Source: Pseudomonadales bacterium
GTDB taxonomy: Bacteria > Pseudomonadota > Gammaproteobacteria > Pseudomonadales > Moraxellaceae
Length of the DNA stretch: 8,205 bases
Assembly: GCA_013043915.1 (NCBI GenBank)
Contig: JABEVH010000209.1
Location: 1 to 8,205, forward strand
Direction of reading: 5' to 3'
Shown here piece by piece: positions 1 to 5,547 of this stretch (its first letter is position 1; every line of letters starts with the position of its first letter). The position numbers were made by a program, and so were the translations under genes. The notes under the pieces were generated by a model. That model ran no database searches, was not told the DNA's origin, and saw only the letters and a program-made list of their open reading frames with translations.

Positions 1-3000
1 GCCTAAATAACTCATCTGGAAGGTGCCGAGCGCACTCTGATCACTGATCACACGATCCAGGGAGTCATAACCCCAGGATTGGTGAGAGATGCCTAAGGTT
101 CGGGTTAACATCTGACCCAGAGGGTTGTAGGCCTGGGTGATCTTATCGGTATCTGGTGCGTCTTCTTCAATGACTTGTTCGGCCCCTGTAACCCCTGCAG
201 GCCCGTAGTGGAAGGAGGTCATTCCCGTGCCATCTTGCATGCTAACCATGCGTGGGTACAAAGCATCGTAGCCGTAGGTCACCGAAGGCGTCGCATTAAC
301 AGCATTTTGATAGGAGAACGTTAAAGGCAGGTCATCGACGCTGTAGGTAATCTGTTTGATTTGGCCTAAGGCGTCGGCTTTACGAACCATACGTCCTGCG
401 CTGTCATAAGCATACGCCAGGGTATCGCCGTTGGGGTAGGTCTTGCTGACCACTCTTCCTTCGATATCACGGGTCCAACTTGTGGTATGGCCGTTAGGAT
501 CGGTCAGGCTGATCAGGCGTCCATCCGGGTCATAGCCATAACGGGTGACTTGGCCGAGAGCGTCAGTTTTTTGGATCAGGTTGCGATCAGCATCATAAGC
601 AAACTGTGTCGTATGCCCCAAACGGTCAGTTTTACTCACCACATCCAGTTTTTCCCAAGCCTGCGTAGATTGGGTACCATCCGGGTATACCGTACTCAAA
701 AGACGGTTTAATGCATCGTAGGTGTATGTCAGCGTGTACCCTTCTGAATCTGTATGGGTGACCATGCGCCCTGCAGCATCGTAGGTGTAGCTATCTTGTA
801 CATGGCCTTGGGCATTGGTGATCTGAATGAGCAGGCCTTGGCTGTCATAACTGTAGCGAGTGGTTTCACCCTTGGGGTTGGTTACCGAAGTAATCTTGCC
901 GGATGCATTGTAGGTATATTGAGACGTTTGGCCCGATGCATTGGTGTAGGTCAGCGGTTTATGCTGTGCATTGTAGGTGTACTGCGCCGTGGTTTCTTGC
1001 AAGGCTCCTGCCACATGACGTACCCGGATAACATCGATACCATTAGGGGCATAGTCGTAATACGTTGTACGGCCAGCTGGATCGGTCTCGCTGGTTTTAT
1101 TGCCTACGCTGTTGTAATTATAAGAAGTCGCCTGGGTACTCCCATCGTCCAGAACCCGGGCTACGTAGTTAGGCTGCGCCGAAGGGCCTGCCATAGCACT
1201 GATCGGTTGGCCATCGTAATAGTACCAAATGCGGCTTTCCAGGGGACGTTTTGTGCTTTCAGGTACCGGTTGTGGCGTTGAATAGCTGTAGTTGTTGTAT
1301 TGATGTTCCCAGTGCTGAATATCGGCCTGTGTATAGTCCAGGTTACTTCCCATGGACCGCATAACCGTCTTGTCAAAATGGTAAGAATCGCGATAGTTAA
1401 TGAACTCATTAAATGTAGGGCGACCTGCCGGCACCTGTGATTCACTAAAAGGAATACCCGGGGCTGCGTGTAGAAACTCCTGATGCTCCGTGTAGCCCAT
1501 GGGGTCTGTCTGCGTTAGCCAGCGGCGTATACCGGGCCCTTCGCCATAAGCAAACTGACTGGTCCCGTATGGGGTGGTCATGCTCTGAATAAACGTACCG
1601 CTGTCATAGCCAAATGACGTGGTCATGCCTAGGGCATCGGTGATGGACTGCAGGCGATCTTGTGCATCGTAGCCTATCTTGGCAGAGCGCCCATCCGGTG
1701 AGGTAACTTGCGTTATCAGCAAGGGAAGCGCGCTGTTTTGGTAAGCAAACTTCAGGGCTTGTCCGGTGGCATCGGTTACATCTGTCAAGCGGTTTTGGCT
1801 GTCATAGTGCAAAGTAGCCGTATTGCCGGAGGGATCGACGATCTGGGTCAGAAAGATACGGCGCGGCCACATCGTGGAACCATCCGCTTGGCTATAAACT
1901 TCCTTCCCACCGTCTACTAAGCGTCGCTCATACACGACGGGTTGAATGGAAACTTCAACCAGCTGCGCTTGTGAGTAGGTCTCGTTGGTAAAGGCGCCGG
2001 TTGCAGGTGAATAACCGCTGTACGCTAAAGACCCACCGTTACGTGCATAAATAGAAACGTTGTTACCCAGGCTGTTCGGGTCGTCCTGAATATAAGCTAA
2101 CCAATTATGGGTCCACATGGATCCCACATTAGAAAAAGTCATGAGCGCCGGTTGCGCCGTATTACGCTGGTCATACCCCAGCTGAAAGAGCAAAGGCTCA
2201 CCCACAGCATTCTTGAAAGACACAGGAATGTCGTGGAAGGTTAAGTCGGTCTGGGCATTGACGATGGAGCATACCGGCATGCCACTCTGACTGGGACACT
2301 GGCTTGGGGGCGCTGGAGGTGTAGGAGGCATTGACTGCGTTGTATTGCCTGCCCCGATGACGGTATGGGCTTGATCTGCGGTGACTTCAACCAGGGCCAG
2401 CGGGCGATGTTGAGCGGGTGTTAAAAAATATCCACTGGATTCGCGGTTGACGACGGAGAGGGGTATCCAGTTTTGCTGTCCGAGTACGGCATCGCTGACC
2501 AGCACCTGATCGCCGTGTATGGCCAAGACGGCGGCAAAATGCCCCAGGCTTAAGTGCATAACGGAGGGGGCAGGAAGGGGTTGACCCGGCTGGCGATAAA
2601 CCATGGCCATGGGATAACCATCCTTCTTAGCTTGCTGAGCTAAATCAGCCAGGGAGGTACCGTAGGTGTGGGCAGGCTGTTGATCCAGATGATGCAACAG
2701 GTTGGCTGGAGCCTGCATCTGTGCCAATACTTCACGTAAGGCAACCCATCCGCAGCGCAACGCTGTGCTGGGTTCGTGCTGAATTTGCCACAGGGCTTCA
2801 TGGGCCACTGTACGCATGGCATCGGCATCACCACGCAAGGGCCGATTGCCTACCTGGGTCAGCAGTTGCTGTAGCGGCTGGACCTGTCCCAGTTCAGAGA
2901 GTACTTGCAAACGACGCCCGGTCACCCGATCTGCCAGAGCATGTTGATCTGAGGTCAATGTTTCCGAAGGAACGGCATCAGCTGCTCGTTGCCAGGCCGT

Positions 3001-3333
3001 CAGGGCATCATCAATGTCATGTGCCTGCGCCTGGGCTAAACCGATGTTAGCCCACAGCGCCACCCTGTAGGGGCTATGGGGATGTTGAGCCAGAAAGGTA
3101 GTCAGCGGCTGTACGTGTAAAGATTGATGCCCTGCGCGGTATGCAGATACGGCCTGCATCAGGTCGTGGTGTTCTTGGGAGGAAGGGGCACCAAACGGGA
3201 TCAAGGGCTCAACGAACACGCCCAGGCGAGCGTCGGTGGCCTGAGGAATAGGTCGAACGACATGACCCTGGTAGGCCATCCCGGCGCCCAATCCCAAGAT
3301 TACCGCAGCTATGGCAGCTTTACGCCCGTGCAT
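1..3333 (-). CDS. Secreted RHS/YD-repeat protein with N-terminal C39-like peptidase domain (partial, C terminus off-window)
   Basis: An uninterrupted minus-strand frame of 1111 codons runs from ATG at 3333 to the window edge. I checked the frame row by row and found no stop. Residues 1-20 are a Sec-type leader (MHGRKAAIAAVILGLGAGMA). Residues about 50-160 are helical and TPR-like. Residues about 190-306 resemble a C39 peptidase: C194 in RCGWVAL, H265 in LGHFAAVLAI and D281 in VLVSDAVLGQ. The 16-residue His-Asp gap equals that of the ComA peptidase. The usual Gln six residues before the Cys is not present (P188 is there). A proline-rich linker (333-353) leads to an RHS/TcC-like N-terminal segment (about 357-430, with LGYDQR and NVGSMWTHNWLAYI). 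YD repeats follow from about 495 to 600 and again from 730 onward (for example GYDPDGRLISLTDPNGHTT). RHS proteins usually form a shell enclosing a C-terminal toxin, which would lie left of the window. SD AAGGGGAA precedes the ATG. Certain as RHS; C39 activity is inferred. Confidence 0.95.
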   Translation of the reverse strand, partial: MHGRKAAIAAVILGLGAGMAYQGHVVRPIPQATDARLGVFVEPLIPFGAPSSQEHHDLMQAVSAYRAGHQSLHVQPLTTFLAQHPHSPYRVALWANIGLAQAQAHDIDDALTAWQRAADAVPSETLTSDQHALADRVTGRRLQVLSELGQVQPLQQLLTQVGNRPLRGDADAMRTVAHEALWQIQHEPSTALRCGWVALREVLAQMQAPANLLHHLDQQPAHTYGTSLADLAQQAKKDGYPMAMVYRQPGQPLPAPSVMHLSLGHFAAVLAIHGDQVLVSDAVLGQQNWIPLSVVNRESSGYFLTPAQHRPLALVEVTADQAHTVIGAGNTTQSMPPTPPAPPSQCPSQSGMPVCSIVNAQTDLTFHDIPVSFKNAVGEPLLFQLGYDQRNTAQPALMTFSNVGSMWTHNWLAYIQDDPNSLGNNVSIYARNGGSLAYSGYSPATGAFTNETYSQAQLVEVSIQPVVYERRLVDGGKEVYSQADGSTMWPRRIFLTQIVDPSGNTATLHYDSQNRLTDVTDATGQALKFAYQNSALPLLITQVTSPDGRSAKIGYDAQDRLQSITDALGMTTSFGYDSGTFIQSMTTPYGTSQFAYGEGPGIRRWLTQTDPMGYTEHQEFLHAAPGIPFSESQVPAGRPTFNEFINYRDSYHFDKTVMRSMGSNLDYTQADIQHWEHQYNNYSYSTPQPVPESTKRPLESRIWYYYDGQPISAMAGPSAQPNYVARVLDDGSTQATSYNYNSVGNKTSETDPAGRTTYYDYAPNGIDVIRVRHVAGALQETTAQYTYNAQHKPLTYTNASGQTSQYTYNASGKITSVTNPKGETTRYSYDSQGLLIQITNAQGHVQDSYTYDAAGRMVTHTDSEGYTLTYTYDALNRLLSTVYPDGTQSTQAWEKLDVVSKTDRLGHTTQFAYDADRNLIQKTDALGQVTRYGYDPDGRLISLTDPNGHTTSWTRDIEGRVVSKTYPNGDTLAYAYDSAGRMVRKADALGQIKQITYSVDDLPLTFSYQNAVNATPSVTYGYDALYPRMVSMQDGTGMTSFHYGPAGVTGAEQVIEEDAPDTDKITQAYNPLGQMLTRTLGISHQSWGYDSLDRVISDQSALGTFQMSYLG

Positions 3334-3338
3334 CAAAC

Positions 3339-3346
3339 TTCCCCTT
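3339..3346 (-). promoter_or_regulatory. Ribosome binding site of the RHS gene
   Basis: On the minus strand AAGGGGAA lies five bases before the ATG at 3333, with its AGGGG core seven bases before it. This is a good Shine-Dalgarno sequence. It supports this start, which also places the leader peptide exactly at the N terminus. Confidence 0.7.
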
Positions 3347-3353
3347 ATGTCGC

Positions 3354-3381
3354 AAAAATTAAAAATTAAAAATTAAAAATT
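3354..3381. repeat. Four perfect tandem copies of AAAAATT
   Basis: The heptamer AAAAATT is repeated exactly four times, immediately upstream of the RHS ribosome binding site and downstream of the preceding gene's stop codon. It lies in the 75-bp gap inside the probable two-gene operon. A seven-base unit cannot shift frame here because it is non-coding. Copy-number change could still alter spacing, an A/T-rich UP-like element, or mRNA structure near the RHS start. Confidence 0.95.
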
Positions 3382-3408
3382 AACTAAATCAGGTTTCAAT
3401 CGAGTGAA

Positions 3409-4026
3409 TCAGTTTGTATTGTTCGACAACACTCGGTAATTGACCGGGTTGATGACAGCACCGTGAGTTAGAACATGGCCGGTGGCCAAGTTCACTTCCT
3501 TTCCTGTGTCATGCTGATAAGAACCCAGGCGGTAGGGTTTTATACAGGCCTTGTCCCCGGCACGACACAATACTTGGATGCACCCGACTAACCGCCAGTA
3601 AGCCCAGGCGGCAGGGGTGTTCTCTGCAGGCGAGGGATGTTGAGCATCGTGAGGTGAGTAACGGACCAGGTCGCCCTCGTTCAAGGGGGCGGTATCGAAT
3701 TCATCTTCACCCATCAGGCCGGTAAATGAGGTATGGCCATGGGGTCCTTGAGTTTGCAGAAGAATGGGACGCACATGAGAAGCGAAAGCAGAAGCATCAT
3801 CAGGTAAGGGCTTCCACCACTCTTGGTGGCGCGCCCAGCGAAAAACTTGCTGGCTATCCTGATCGTGACCGATACGGCGAATGATGCCCACTACGACGTT
3901 AGGATAGGTGCCATCACCTTGCAAATTGCAATGCGAATGCTTGCATCCAAAAGGGTCATCGCCCCAGGCTGTCGCAGCTCCGGCGCAAGAGATAACCAAC
4001 GTCAAACAAACCATCCCTAGGCGCAC
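3409..4026 (-). CDS. Exported cysteine-containing protein of unknown function, upstream of the RHS gene
   Basis: I do not recognise this family. With a GTG start at 4026 the product is 205 residues. The start was chosen because GGAG lies eight bases upstream and the leader then begins at the N terminus (MRLGMVCLTLVIS, then CAGAATAWGDD). A GTG at 4035 or ATG at 4014 are alternatives; the frame is also open to an ATG at 4155, giving 248 residues. The leader could be cut by signal peptidase I after ATA. It could instead be a lipoprotein leader, because V-I-S-C fits a lipobox. The mature part has a CKHSHC cluster near its start and three more cysteines in a GCIQVLCRAGDKAC segment, suggesting disulfides in the periplasm. 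It lies 75 bp upstream of the RHS gene on the same strand, so it is probably co-transcribed. A role as chaperone, immunity or partner protein for the RHS protein is only a guess from context. Confidence 0.7.
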   Translation of the reverse strand: MRLGMVCLTLVISCAGAATAWGDDPFGCKHSHCNLQGDGTYPNVVVGIIRRIGHDQDSQQVFRWARHQEWWKPLPDDASAFASHVRPILLQTQGPHGHTSFTGLMGEDEFDTAPLNEGDLVRYSPHDAQHPSPAENTPAAWAYWRLVGCIQVLCRAGDKACIKPYRLGSYQHDTGKEVNLATGHVLTHGAVINPVNYRVLSNNTN

Positions 4027-4084
4027 GACGAACACTCCATGTCCATAAACGCGGCGAGGGTATGAGATGTACCAACGTACAGGC

Positions 4085-4090
4085 AATATA
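4085..4090 (-). promoter_or_regulatory. Possible -10 box (TATATT) for the exported-protein/RHS operon
   Basis: TATATT on the minus strand lies about 60 bp before the GTG at 4026, in a locally A/T-rich stretch. No good -35 is visible at 16-18 bp, so this is a weak call. It would favour the 4026 or 4035 start over 4155. Confidence 0.25.
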
Positions 4091-4206
4091 AAACACAATG
4101 TTAAAAATAATTTAATGGTACCCCGTAGCCATGCCTCAATCGCACCCTGGGTCAACTCCGAATGGAATCGAGGGTCAAAGAGAGAAAGGACGTCGAACCG
4201 ATAGAA

Positions 4207-4316
4207 ATACGCCCACTATGTTGTTCCACGGTTTCCCATCCTTGTCTGAGATCTACCCGCTAACCCGCATGTTTCCAATAATGTTGGCCTGCTTGTAGGG
4301 GCGTATGCGTGGAACA
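4207..4316 (-). other. Pseudoknot-like pair of long complementary segments (possible structured RNA)
   Basis: Two exact complementary pairs are interleaved rather than nested. TGTTCCACG (4222-4230) is complementary to CGTGGAACA (4308-4316), nine bases. ATACGCCC (4207-4214) is complementary to GGGCGTAT (4299-4306), eight bases. Read on either strand the order is A-B-A'-B', which is the topology of an H-type pseudoknot with about 70 nt between. I chose the minus strand because transcription toward the exported-protein gene would place this in its leader. No known RNA family was recognised. Confidence 0.35.
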
Positions 4317-4345
4317 TCAATCGGATGCAACCCTAAAGCACCCAT
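4253..4345 (-). CDS. Possible 30-residue small ORF
   Basis: ATG at 4345 opens a 30-codon frame starting MGALGLHPIDVPRIRPYKQA. AGGA of the upstream inverted repeat lies six bases before the ATG and could serve as a ribosome binding site. It covers the left copy of the diverged inverted unit. It may be a leader peptide, the remnant of a longer gene, or chance. The product is unrecognised. Confidence 0.2.
   Translation of the reverse strand: MGALGLHPIDVPRIRPYKQANIIGNMRVSG
4254..4316 (-). repeat. Left copy of a diverged inverted unit
   Basis: Read on the minus strand, this segment aligns with the plus strand at 4482-4555. Shared blocks are TTCCA, then exactly GCCCCTACAA, then AGGCCAACATTATTGGAA (15 of 18 identical to the right copy), CATGC and GGGTA. 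The left copy lacks about 14 bases present in the right one. Together the two could be the arms of a MITE-like element, degraded IS ends, or paired protein or RNA sites. Confidence 0.5.
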
Positions 4346-4346
4346 A

Positions 4347-4376
4347 TTTTTCCTATAATTGAAGTTATAGGAAAAA
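4347..4376. promoter_or_regulatory. Inverted repeat with 12-bp perfect arms, CTATAA-N6-TTATAG core (operator candidate)
   Basis: TTTTTCCTATAA (4347-4358) and TTATAGGAAAAA (4365-4376) are perfect complements around a six-base spacer. On both strands the stem begins with T and ends with A, so no 3' U-run is made and it is not a terminator. That leaves a protein-binding site as the simplest reading. The same half-sites recur at the start of the kfrA-like gene (5541-5559), which makes KfrA the first candidate ligand. Confidence 0.5.
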
Positions 4377-4386
4377 CATACAAAAT

Positions 4387-4406
4387 ATGGTTAACATGTT
4401 AACCAT
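4387..4406. promoter_or_regulatory. 20-bp perfect palindrome (operator candidate)
   Basis: ATGGTTAACATGTTAACCAT is its own reverse complement over all 20 bases. It overlaps the likely -35 of a plus-strand promoter (4391-4421), so a bound dimeric regulator would repress transcription toward mqsRA. The ligand is unknown. It contains GGTT and AACC half-elements but not in the AACCT-N-AGGTT order known for MqsA. Confidence 0.6.
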
Positions 4407-4421
4407 GTACCACGGTATAAT
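4391..4421 (+). promoter_or_regulatory. Candidate promoter reading toward mqsRA
   Basis: TATAAT at 4416-4421 is a perfect -10. TTAACA at 4391-4396 is a fair -35 at a long 19-base spacing, lying within the 20-bp palindrome. A transcript starting near 4428 would have a leader of about 195 nt through the right copy of the inverted unit before mqsR. Confidence 0.45.
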
Positions 4422-4470
4422 GCTAAGATCACCGAGAGAAATAGGGTGGTAGCGTAAAAAATGCCAAAAC

Positions 4471-4620
4471 ATGGCCTGCTTTCCAGCCAAGCCCCTACAA
4501 AGCCTCACTACCAGAGAGGCCAGCATGATAGGAAGTCTTCATGCCGCTTGGGGTATAAGCTTGAACCAGAAAAATCCGCTATTAACCTATTTGACAAATT
4601 CACCGATTAGGTTTCATTGA
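4471..4620 (+). CDS. Possible 49-residue small ORF ending three bases before mqsR
   Basis: ATG at 4471 opens a 49-codon frame (MACFPAKPLQSLTTREASMI and onward) whose TGA ends at 4620, just before the mqsR ATG at 4624. That spacing would allow coupled translation. A second frame from ATG 4461 to the stop at 4608-4610 is equally long (MPKHGLLSSQAPTKPHYQRG and onward), so at most one is likely real. Neither has a strong Shine-Dalgarno sequence. A segment, EASMIGSL, resembles QANIIGNM in the 4253-4345 minus frame, reflecting the repeat. Unrecognised. Confidence 0.2.
   Translation: MACFPAKPLQSLTTREASMIGSLHAAWGISLNQKNPLLTYLTNSPIRFH
4482..4555 (+). repeat. Right copy of the diverged inverted unit
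   Basis: This is the counterpart of 4254-4316. It contains TTCCAGCCAA, the exact GCCCCTACAA block (4491-4500), AGGCCAGCATGATAGGAA (4517-4534), then CATGC and GGGGTA. Extra bases absent from the left copy form a small CCTC/GAGG hairpin. CCAAGC (4487-4492) is complementary to GCTTGG (4546-4551). The left copy has a different pair, CGCAT/ATGCG, in the corresponding place, which would be compensatory change if the unit folds as RNA. Confidence 0.5.
4584..4613. promoter_or_regulatory. mqsRA control region: AACCTA/TAGGTT half-sites around a TTGACA box
   Basis: AACCTA (4584-4589) and TAGGTT (4608-4613) are inverted half-sites of the AACCT/AGGTT type bound by E. coli MqsA. They are separated by 18 bases, much wider than the few bases in E. 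coli. A perfect -35, TTGACA (4591-4596), lies between them. The best -10 at 16 bp is only TTCATT (4613-4618). It would start transcription at the mqsR ATG. Autorepression by MqsA is known for the family; its use of these sites is inferred. Confidence 0.4.
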
Positions 4621-4623
4621 GTT

Positions 4624-4926
4624 ATGGAAAAAGGCACACCCCACTGCGCGTTGCCCGCCGTTAAAGCCTTGATAAAGGCCGGCCAGGTCAGGGCCACGGC
4701 TAGTGCCTTCAATGGGGCGCGAGATCTTGGCATCCATGACTTGGCGGGGATGTGCACAGTTGTCATGTCGCTCACGGCTGCCAACTTCTATAAGAGCATG
4801 ATGACCCATGCCGATCATCGTGCCTGGCAGGATGTCTACCGTACCCAGACAGTGAGCGGTGGTGAGGTGTACCTGAAACTGACGGTCATTGATGACGTGT
4901 TGATTGTTTCATTCAAGGAGTTATAA
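4624..4926 (+). CDS. mqsR: MqsR toxin, mRNA interferase of a type II toxin-antitoxin pair
   Basis: The product is a 100-residue cytoplasmic ribonuclease that cuts mRNA, mainly at GCU/GCA sites in E. coli, and is neutralised by MqsA. The start (MEKGTPHCALPAVKALIKAG) and end (GEVYLKLTVIDDVLIVSFKE) follow the 98-residue E. coli MqsR almost without gaps. K57, Q69 and Y83 match E. coli K56, Q68 and Y81, the proposed active-site residues, so it should be active. No convincing Shine-Dalgarno sequence precedes the ATG, so it may be poorly or leaderlessly translated. The stop TAA is two bases before mqsA, and the mqsA ribosome binding site lies in the last mqsR codons, so the pair is coupled with the toxin first, as in E. 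coli. Confidence 0.96.
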   Translation: MEKGTPHCALPAVKALIKAGQVRATASAFNGARDLGIHDLAGMCTVVMSLTAANFYKSMMTHADHRAWQDVYRTQTVSGGEVYLKLTVIDDVLIVSFKEL

Positions 4927-4928
4927 CC

Positions 4929-5330
4929 ATGAAATGTCCCTGCTGCGGTGCGGCGGAACTGATCTATGACACGCGCGACATGCCCTACACCTACAAGGGC
5001 GAAAACACCACGATCCCCGCAGTGACGGGTGATTTTTGTCCGGCATGCGGGGAAGTCATCTTGAACCGTGAGCATGGTGATCGTTACAGTGAAATGCTCG
5101 GCCTATTTCAGCGTCAGGTGAATGCCGCCTACGTCGATCCCGACTACATTGCCAAGGTGCGTAGGAAGCTCGATCTTGACCAGCGGCAGGCTGCCGAACT
5201 TTTCGGCGGCGGTGTCAATGCGTTTTCGCGCTACGAGAACGGCAGAACCAAGCCGCCGCTGGCTTTGGTTAAACTTTTCAAGATTCTGGATCGTCACCCT
5301 GACTTGCTTGCTGAGGTCAGAGCCGAATAA
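4929..5330 (+). CDS. mqsA: MqsA antitoxin, zinc-binding and HTH DNA-binding
   Basis: The 133-residue product resembles the 131-residue E. coli MqsA over its whole length. The N-terminal zinc domain keeps all four ligands (C3, C6, C37, C40) and binds the toxin. The C-terminal XRE-type HTH (about 70-130) contains FGGGVNAFSRYENG with N97 and R101, the bases-reading residues in E. coli MqsA. It should neutralise MqsR and repress its own operon. AAGGAG at 4915-4920, eight bases before the ATG, is a strong ribosome binding site, so antitoxin should be made more efficiently than toxin. No terminator follows. Confidence 0.96.
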   Translation: MKCPCCGAAELIYDTRDMPYTYKGENTTIPAVTGDFCPACGEVILNREHGDRYSEMLGLFQRQVNAAYVDPDYIAKVRRKLDLDQRQAAELFGGGVNAFSRYENGRTKPPLALVKLFKILDRHPDLLAEVRAE

Positions 5331-5343
5331 ACCGGTTCAAGTC

Positions 5344-5547
5344 ATGTGTAAGGTGCGCTGGAGCCGTCCTGGAACGGGTTGCGCGGGTCAACACTTTAAC
5401 CTGACCGAAGAAGATGTTGTGTTGCTTGTAGCTGTAAATGCTAAGGCGGACAGAGGCAACATGACGCCTTTTCAAATCAAATTAGGCGGTGTGATAGGGG
5501 TACCAAGACCATGTGTTTCGCTATTCAATGATGACGACAATCTATAA
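5344..5547 (+). CDS. Possible 67-residue hypothetical protein
   Basis: ATG at 5344 opens 67 codons (MCKVRWSRPGTGCAGQHFNL and onward) that fill the mqsA-kfrA gap and overlap the start of the kfrA-like gene by about 20 bases. No clear ribosome binding site and no recognised motif were found. It may be only an open stretch in a control region. The gap itself also holds a small GGTCA/TGACC inverted repeat. Confidence 0.15.
   Translation: MCKVRWSRPGTGCAGQHFNLTEEDVVLLVAVNAKADRGNMTPFQIKLGGVIGVPRPCVSLFNDDDNL
5511..5531 (+). CDS. Possible six-codon leader peptide coupled to kfrA
   Basis: ATG 5511 encodes MCFAIQ and stops at TGA 5529-5531, which overlaps the ATG at 5528 as ATGA. AGGGG (5496-5500) lies ten bases before ATG 5511, whereas ATG 5528 has no ribosome binding site of its own. 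This is consistent with coupled initiation of the kfrA-like gene. It could be chance. Confidence 0.2.
   Translation: MCFAIQ

Noticed and set aside
481..1140. CRISPR-like or tandem DNA repeat array
   Set aside because: The periodicity comes from YD repeats at protein level; DNA copies are diverged and in frame without spacers.
487..1920. Several plus-strand open frames (487-711, 754-1281, 1708-1920) and the minus frame 1161-1445
   Set aside because: All lie inside the 1111-codon RHS frame and have no family features; they are by-products of its YD repeats.
2640..3369. Open frames over the N-terminal part of the RHS gene (2640-2834, 2721-3050, 3124-3369)
   Set aside because: They overlap the verified RHS frame in other reading frames or antisense and show no motifs.
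4191..4270. tRNA- or tmRNA-like sequence (GGTTCGACG on the minus strand)
   Set aside because: No T-stem complement, acceptor stem or anticodon arm could be formed around it.
4347..4376. Intrinsic terminator
   Set aside because: The stem is A/T-rich and its 3' side ends in A on both strands, so no U-run would be made.
4836..5297. Minus-strand frames opposite mqsA (4836-5075, 5103-5297) and opposite mqsR (4600-4818)
   Set aside because: They are antisense to strongly identified MqsR and MqsA.
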